Shown here piece after piece: positions 59,880 to 64,000 of a DNA stretch of 64,000 bases. Within the stretch, counting starts at the first letter, position 1. Each line of letters begins with the position of its first letter. This DNA is from Methanobrevibacter gottschalkii DSM 11977 (lineage in GTDB: Archaea; Methanobacteriota; Methanobacteria; Methanobacteriales; Methanobacteriaceae), in NCBI RefSeq assembly GCF_003814835.1, contig NZ_RKRG01000001.1:558001-622000 (forward strand). Direction: 5' to 3'. A model generated the notes under the pieces. It did not search any database. It was not told where the DNA came from and saw only the letters and a program-made list of their open reading frames with translations. The translations under genes were made by a program, and so were the position numbers.

Positions 59880-61187
59880 GTGAAAGCAATTATTTTATGC
59901 GCTGGTGAAGGGTCTAGGATGAGACCATTAACACTTACCAAGCCTAAAACTATGTTGCCTGTTGCAGGGAAACCAATCATGCAATATAACATAGAATCAT
60001 TAAGAGAAAATGGTATTGAAGATATTTTACTTATTGTTCGTTATAAAGAGGAAATGGTTAGAAATTACTTTGGTGATGGTAGCGAATTTGGAGTTAATAT
60101 TATTTATCAGAGGCAAAAAGATTTCTTGGGAACTGCTGATGCAATTTCTTATGGAAAAAACTTCATCGATGATAGCTTGATAGTTTTAAACGGAGATATC
60201 ATTTTGGATGATGAGATTATTAGTGATTTCATTAATAAATATGATGAGTTAAAACCAGATACTTTAATGCTTTTAACAGAGGTAGAAAATCCTTCTGCAT
60301 TCGGTGTCGTTGAAATTGAAGATGGATATATTAAAAATATTGTTGAAAAGCCTAAAAGAGAAGAAGCGCCAAGCAATTTAGTTAATGCGGGAATTTATAT
60401 TTTCAATAAAGATATATTTGATAAAATTGATAAAACTGAAATTTCCCAAAGGGGGGAATATGAAATTACTGATTCTTTAACTATGCAAATTGAAGATGGA
60501 TTAAAAGTAATGGGTCATAAAACTGATAAAGACTGGATTGATGTAGGTCGTCCATGGGAATTGATTGAAGTTAATGAAGAACTAATTGGCAATCTTAAAA
60601 CTGAAATCAGAGGCAAAGTGGAAGATGGAGCCCATATTCATGGGGAAGTATTTTTGGATGAAGGAAGTGTAATTAGGGCGGGAGTTTACATTGTAGGTAA
60701 TGTGTATATTGGTAAAAATTGTGATATAGGTCCTAATTCTTATATTCGGGGTAATTCTTACTTCGGAGATAATGTTCATGTTGGAAATGCAGTTGAAATT
60801 AAAAATTCAATTATTATGGAAAATACTAATGTTAGTCATTTAAGTTATGTTGGAGATTCTGTAATTGGTTCTAATTGTAATATTGCAGCAGGAACTAACA
60901 TTGCTAATTTACGTTTTGACAATAAATCAGTTAAAACAAAAATCAAAGATCAAATGATTGATAGTGGAAGACGTAAATTCGGTTCTATCATTGGGGATTC
61001 TGTAAAAACAGGTATTAATTCAAGTTTCTCTCCAGGTGTAAAAGTGGGTCATAATTCCACTATTGGTTCTGGAGTTCTATTATATAATGATGTACCATCT
61101 GACACAAGGGTGTTAGTAAAACAAAATTATATTATTCAAGATAAAAATATAAAAAATGATATTCAAGATAAGAATATAAAAAAATAA
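59880..61187 (+). CDS. glmU: Bifunctional sugar-1-phosphate nucleotidylyltransferase/acetyltransferase, GlmU-like
   Basis: 435 aa. The N-terminal nucleotidylyltransferase domain (about 1-230) has LCAGEGSRMRPLTLTKPKTM, FLGTADAISYGK, VLNGDIILDD and VEKPKREEAPSNLVNAGIYI. The C-terminal half is a left-handed beta-helix of hexapeptide repeats (IHGEVFLDEGSVIRAGVYIV and following), ending with VGHNSTIGSGVLLYND. This matches the archaeal bifunctional enzyme that makes UDP-GlcNAc (or a related nucleotide sugar), fitting the glmM neighbour and pseudomurein synthesis. GTG start at 59880 with GGGGATAA. The last 18 codons are a tandem 27-bp duplication. The next gene follows after 12 bp. Confidence 0.9.
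   Translation: MKAIILCAGEGSRMRPLTLTKPKTMLPVAGKPIMQYNIESLRENGIEDILLIVRYKEEMVRNYFGDGSEFGVNIIYQRQKDFLGTADAISYGKNFIDDSLIVLNGDIILDDEIISDFINKYDELKPDTLMLLTEVENPSAFGVVEIEDGYIKNIVEKPKREEAPSNLVNAGIYIFNKDIFDKIDKTEISQRGEYEITDSLTMQIEDGLKVMGHKTDKDWIDVGRPWELIEVNEELIGNLKTEIRGKVEDGAHIHGEVFLDEGSVIRAGVYIVGNVYIGKNCDIGPNSYIRGNSYFGDNVHVGNAVEIKNSIIMENTNVSHLSYVGDSVIGSNCNIAAGTNIANLRFDNKSVKTKIKDQMIDSGRRKFGSIIGDSVKTGINSSFSPGVKVGHNSTIGSGVLLYNDVPSDTRVLVKQNYIIQDKNIKNDIQDKNIKK
61134..61187 (+). repeat. 27-bp tandem duplication at the 3' end of the GlmU-like gene
   Basis: ATTCAAGATAAAAATATAAA-type sequence at 61134-61160 recurs at 61161-61187 with few changes; the second copy ends in the stop codon. It encodes IQDKNIKND followed by IQDKNIKK, a charged tail extension beyond the beta-helix. 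Confidence 0.8.
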
Positions 61188-61199
61188 TGAGGCGATATT

Positions 61200-61682
61200 A
61201 TGGAAAATATTGAAGACTCTATTGTAATATGCCCTGGCGCACAAGTATTTGGTGATGTTGAATTAGGTGAAAATGTCTCTATATGGCATGGTGCTGTAAT
61301 AAGAGGAGATACTGACTCAATTACTATTGGAAATAATTCTAATGTTCAAGATAATTGTGTTATTCACTGTACTAAAGGATTTCCAGTTGAAATCGGGGAC
61401 AATGTATCTGTTGGTCATGGTGCAGTTGTCCATGGTTGCAAATTAGATGACAATGTTTTAATCGGAATGAATGCAACTGTTTTAGACGGTGCACACATCT
61501 CTAAAAATTCTATTGTTGGAGCAGGTGCTGTTGTAAGTGAAGGTAAAGAATTTCCTGAGAATAGTTTAATTTTAGGAATTCCTGCTAAAGCGGTTAAACA
61601 ATTATCTCCAGAACAAGTTGAATTGATTCAAAATAATGCGGATAATTATGTAAAACTTTCCAAACAATACATGGAAGATTAG
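61200..61682 (+). CDS. Gamma-carbonic anhydrase-like hexapeptide protein
   Basis: 160-aa left-handed beta-helix protein of the gamma-class carbonic anhydrase family. Repeats include [20 protein letters not shown], then [51 protein letters not shown] and [15 protein letters not shown]. The three metal-binding His positions appear as VIHC, VGHG and VVHG. Members need not be active as anhydrases; a trimer is expected. In a methanogen an active enzyme would hydrate CO2 near the methanogenesis enzymes. GAGGCGATATT precedes the ATG. It lies 1 bp from hisC. Confidence 0.9.
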   Translation: MENIEDSIVICPGAQVFGDVELGENVSIWHGAVIRGDTDSITIGNNSNVQDNCVIHCTKGFPVEIGDNVSVGHGAVVHGCKLDDNVLIGMNATVLDGAHISKNSIVGAGAVVSEGKEFPENSLILGIPAKAVKQLSPEQVELIQNNADNYVKLSKQYMED

Positions 61683-61683
61683 A

Positions 61684-62784
61684 ATGAAAGCAAGAAAAAT
61701 TGTAGATGAAATGGATTCCTATGTTCCGGGCAAATCTCAAGATGAGATTGCTCAAGACTTTAACTTAAAAAAAGAAGATATTATTAAATTAGGTTCTAAT
61801 GAAAATCCATGGGGGCCCTCTCCTAAAGCTATGGACGCAATTAAACAGGAAATTAACACTATAAATAGATATCCGGAATCACAATTGGGGGAATTGGCAT
61901 CAGAAATTGCCAGATACTCCGGTGTAGACGATTCTCAAGTGATTATTGGTGGCGATGGTGCTGATGAAATAATTGATGTTTTAGCAAAAACATTCATAGA
62001 TGCTGGAGATGAATTCATTGTCCCTTTACCTTCCTATATGTATTATGAGTACTTATTAAAACAATATGGAGCCAGTCCAATTTACGCAAGATGGGATATT
62101 GAAAAAAATGAACTGGATGTTGATTCAATTTATAATGCTATAACTGACAAAACTAAAATGATTTTCTTGTGCAGTCCTAATAATCCTAATGGCGCTTTAA
62201 TTGATCAAGAAGTATTTATTGACATCGCTTCTAAAAACCCTAATATATTGATTGTTATTGATGAAGCGTACTTTGAATATTCAGAAGTTACTAATAAAGA
62301 TTTAATCAATGAATTTAATAATGTTTTTATTATTCGTACATTTTCAAAAGTTTTGGGGCTTGCTGGAATGAGAATTGGTTATGGTCTTGCATGTTCTGAA
62401 ATTATTGAATATATGCACAGAATTAAACCTGTATTCTCTATAACAAGATTATCTTTCATTGCGGCCCTTAATACTCTTAAGGATACTGAATATATTGAAA
62501 ATTCAATTAAAAAAGGTATTGAATCAAGACAGTATCTATATGATGAAATTTCAAAAATAGATGGTCTTTTTGTATTTCCATCTAAATCTAACTTCATGCT
62601 AATCAATATTAAAGAAACAGGTTTTACAGCCTCAGAATTAGCGTTAGAACTAATGAAACAAGGTATAATTGTAAGGGATTGTACTTCATTTAAAGGATTG
62701 GATGAGTATTGGATTAGAATAAGTATTTGCACTCTTGATGAAGATAAAAAATTCATTGAAATCCTAAAAGAGGTTCTAGGATAA
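61684..62784 (+). CDS. hisC: Histidinol-phosphate aminotransferase
   Basis: 366-aa class I/II PLP aminotransferase of histidine biosynthesis, which converts imidazole-acetol phosphate to histidinol phosphate. Motifs: [18 protein letters not shown] at the start, [49 protein letters not shown] and [19 protein letters not shown] with the PLP Lys (near 221), and late [17 protein letters not shown]. Length is standard. The stop shares one base with the next ATG, giving tight coupling to the radical-SAM gene. No other his genes are in the window. Confidence 0.93.
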   Translation: MKARKIVDEMDSYVPGKSQDEIAQDFNLKKEDIIKLGSNENPWGPSPKAMDAIKQEINTINRYPESQLGELASEIARYSGVDDSQVIIGGDGADEIIDVLAKTFIDAGDEFIVPLPSYMYYEYLLKQYGASPIYARWDIEKNELDVDSIYNAITDKTKMIFLCSPNNPNGALIDQEVFIDIASKNPNILIVIDEAYFEYSEVTNKDLINEFNNVFIIRTFSKVLGLAGMRIGYGLACSEIIEYMHRIKPVFSITRLSFIAALNTLKDTEYIENSIKKGIESRQYLYDEISKIDGLFVFPSKSNFMLINIKETGFTASELALELMKQGIIVRDCTSFKGLDEYWIRISICTLDEDKKFIEILKEVLG

Positions 62785-63488
62785 TGTATATAGGTGGAAC
62801 TGTTATTTCTTCCGTTGAATTTCATGGAAATATGTCATTAGTCATTTTCATGTCTAAATGCCCTTTGGCTTGTAGATATTGTCATAATGTGGAACTTTTA
62901 GAAGACAATACGGAATGGCCTTTTGATAAGGTAAAACAAGAAATTGATTATTCTGCTGATTTTTTAGATGCTGTTGTCATTTCTGGTGGAGAACCCCTGG
63001 TACAAGTAGATGCAGTAATAGAAATTTTAACTTATGTTCGTCAAATTGGATTAAAAACAAAATTGGACACTAGCGGCATATATCCGGATAATCTTAAAAA
63101 GATATTGGATTTAAATTTACTTGATTATGTCTCCCTTGATGTTAAAACAACATTTTCTAAATATAAAAAAATCACTGGAGCTAATGTAGGTTTTCAAGTT
63201 AGAAAATCAATGAATTTAATAAATGATGCGGGAGTTCATTTAGAAGTAAGAACAACTTATGTCCCAACATTACATACAAAAAAAGACATTATTAATTTAG
63301 TGGATGACATCAAAGCGGATATTTACACTATCCAGCAATTTAGAAATAAAAATGTATTGGATCCAGCTTTAGAAAAGGTGGATGTCCCAAATCCGCATGA
63401 TTTGGTAATGCTGGCTCAGGAAATTAAACCATATTTTAATGGGATTGTTAAAGTTAAATCAGGAGAATTTGGAGAACAAGTAATCTAA
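62784..63488 (+). CDS. nrdG: Anaerobic ribonucleotide reductase activating protein-like radical SAM enzyme
   Basis: 234 aa. The cluster motif is SKCPLACRYCHN (CX3CX2C, near 28), followed by the SAM-binding VVISGGEPLVQ (near 70), KLDTSGIYPD and DYVSLDVKTT. It matches the family annotated as anaerobic ribonucleoside-triphosphate reductase activating protein in methanogens, which makes the glycyl radical on NrdD. It is longer than E. coli NrdG (154 aa) and closer to pyruvate formate-lyase activases, and no nrdD is adjacent, so the target is not certain. The ATG overlaps the hisC stop by one base. Confidence 0.85.
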   Translation: MYIGGTVISSVEFHGNMSLVIFMSKCPLACRYCHNVELLEDNTEWPFDKVKQEIDYSADFLDAVVISGGEPLVQVDAVIEILTYVRQIGLKTKLDTSGIYPDNLKKILDLNLLDYVSLDVKTTFSKYKKITGANVGFQVRKSMNLINDAGVHLEVRTTYVPTLHTKKDIINLVDDIKADIYTIQQFRNKNVLDPALEKVDVPNPHDLVMLAQEIKPYFNGIVKVKSGEFGEQVI

Positions 63489-63499
63489 TGAGGTATATC

Positions 63500-64000
63500 A
63501 TGCCGATTTTATCATTTTCAAGTAATGATATTGATGTTATTACAGGTAAAAAAACCAGAACAATTCGTAAAGCATGGAAAACTCCACTTAAAGTTGGAGA
63601 TAGGCTTTATTGTTATTGGAATTTAGTATCAAAAGAAAAAATGAAGATTTTTGAAGCGTTTGTTACAAAGATTGAAGACATTTCTTTTGATGAACTTAAA
63701 GGTAATGATGAATTGGCTCGTCAAGAAGGATTTAAAGATTCAAAAGACATGCTGAAGGAATTTAAAAAGATGTATGGTGGAAGAATTGATCCTTCTGATA
63801 AATTCCAAATAATCTATTTTGAAAAAATTCATATTGATGATTGGAAAGGCGATAAAATTGATGAAAAAGCAATGATTTCTAAAAGAGCAGATATTCTATT
63901 TGATAGTGGTAAATTTGACAAATCCACCATGTGTTATGATGCTGCTTTAAAATTAGATCCTCATGATGTTTATTTATTGAATAAACAAGGAGATAACTTA
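63500..64000 (+). CDS. ASCH-domain protein with TPR-like continuation, truncated by window end
   Basis: The ATG at 63500 has AATGAGG upstream and opens 167 codons to the end of the window. The first 110 residues form an ASCH-like domain (MPILSFSSNDIDVITGKKTR, TIRKAWKTPLKVGDRLYCYW, VTKIEDISFDELKGN), a fold that binds RNA or modified nucleosides. From about residue 128 it changes to KRADILFDSGKFDKSTMCYD, then AALKLDPHDVYLLNKQGD, a typical TPR helix pair. The fusion of ASCH with TPR suggests an RNA-binding adaptor. The rest is missing, so full domain content is unknown. It follows the radical-SAM gene by 11 bp. Confidence 0.78.
   Translation, partial: MPILSFSSNDIDVITGKKTRTIRKAWKTPLKVGDRLYCYWNLVSKEKMKIFEAFVTKIEDISFDELKGNDELARQEGFKDSKDMLKEFKKMYGGRIDPSDKFQIIYFEKIHIDDWKGDKIDEKAMISKRADILFDSGKFDKSTMCYDAALKLDPHDVYLLNKQGDNL

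Noticed and set aside
1-64000. tRNA and rRNA genes
   Set aside because: Intergenic regions were scanned by eye for T-arm and acceptor patterns and GC-rich blocks; none was convincing.

Overview
The window looks like chromosome of a Methanobrevibacter-type methanogenic archaeon (Methanobacteriales). The evidence is the very A+T-rich sequence, archaeal information-processing genes (L31e, aIF6, L18Ae, prefoldin alpha, FtsY, S3Ae, Orc1/Cdc6, archease-RtcB), the methanopterin enzyme MptE, archaeal-type phosphoglycerate mutase, GGTGAT-type ribosome sites, and huge exported beta-helix/Ig-repeat 'adhesin-like' proteins of the kind these organisms use on their pseudomurein wall. No rRNA, tRNA or CRISPR was recognised.

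Layout. 1-1496: end of L31e, then aIF6, L18Ae and prefoldin alpha. 1497-21564: an accessory island that separates this ribosomal cluster from ftsY, a gene that in related methanogens (from memory) usually follows pfdA directly. The island holds a decayed transposase, three giant surface proteins (about 2074, 1903 and 1753 aa) and a broken IS630-type transposase that still has terminal repeats. 21565-27309: ftsY, a CapA-type exported phosphoesterase, and two paralogous exported proteins that join Ig repeats to a TIM-barrel glycosidase-like domain. 27330-32070: DUF4258-like protein, Na+-dependent transporter, intramembrane protease, and three small exported proteins. 32353-38129: a 23-codon membrane micropeptide, a PAS histidine kinase that looks leaderless, and a NUDIX / coiled-coil / PLD-helicase-DUF3427 cassette. 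38401-45577: an AAA ATPase with duplicated 17-bp palindromes upstream, a repeat protein, tautomerase, dUTPase-family enzyme, TPP enzyme and a GerW/DUF2953 pair, with gene remnants and four copies of an origin-recognition-box-like motif. 45578-54585: PLP aminotransferase, two YczE-like membrane proteins, MptE, Orc1/Cdc6, archease, RtcB, MTA phosphorylase and redox proteins. 54586-64000: a possible MITE, S3Ae, a DUF92 protein, apgM, glmM, rubredoxin, GlmU-like enzyme, gamma-carbonic-anhydrase-like protein, HisC, a radical-SAM activase and the start of an ASCH-TPR gene.

How the genes fit together. GlmM and the GlmU-like enzyme can supply UDP-GlcNAc for the pseudomurein wall. The adhesins, CapA and the TIM-barrel proteins are exported and probably act on or at that wall, and FtsY serves their secretion. 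Archease and RtcB form the tRNA-splicing ligase pair. The strongest leads are the candidate origin motifs near orc1/cdc6, the palindrome-controlled ATPase, the CapA/TIM-barrel operon with a likely AUU start codon, the NUDIX-coiled-coil-PLD-helicase cassette, and the adhesin island flanked by dead transposases. All function calls rest on reading the translated sequences; no database search was run.
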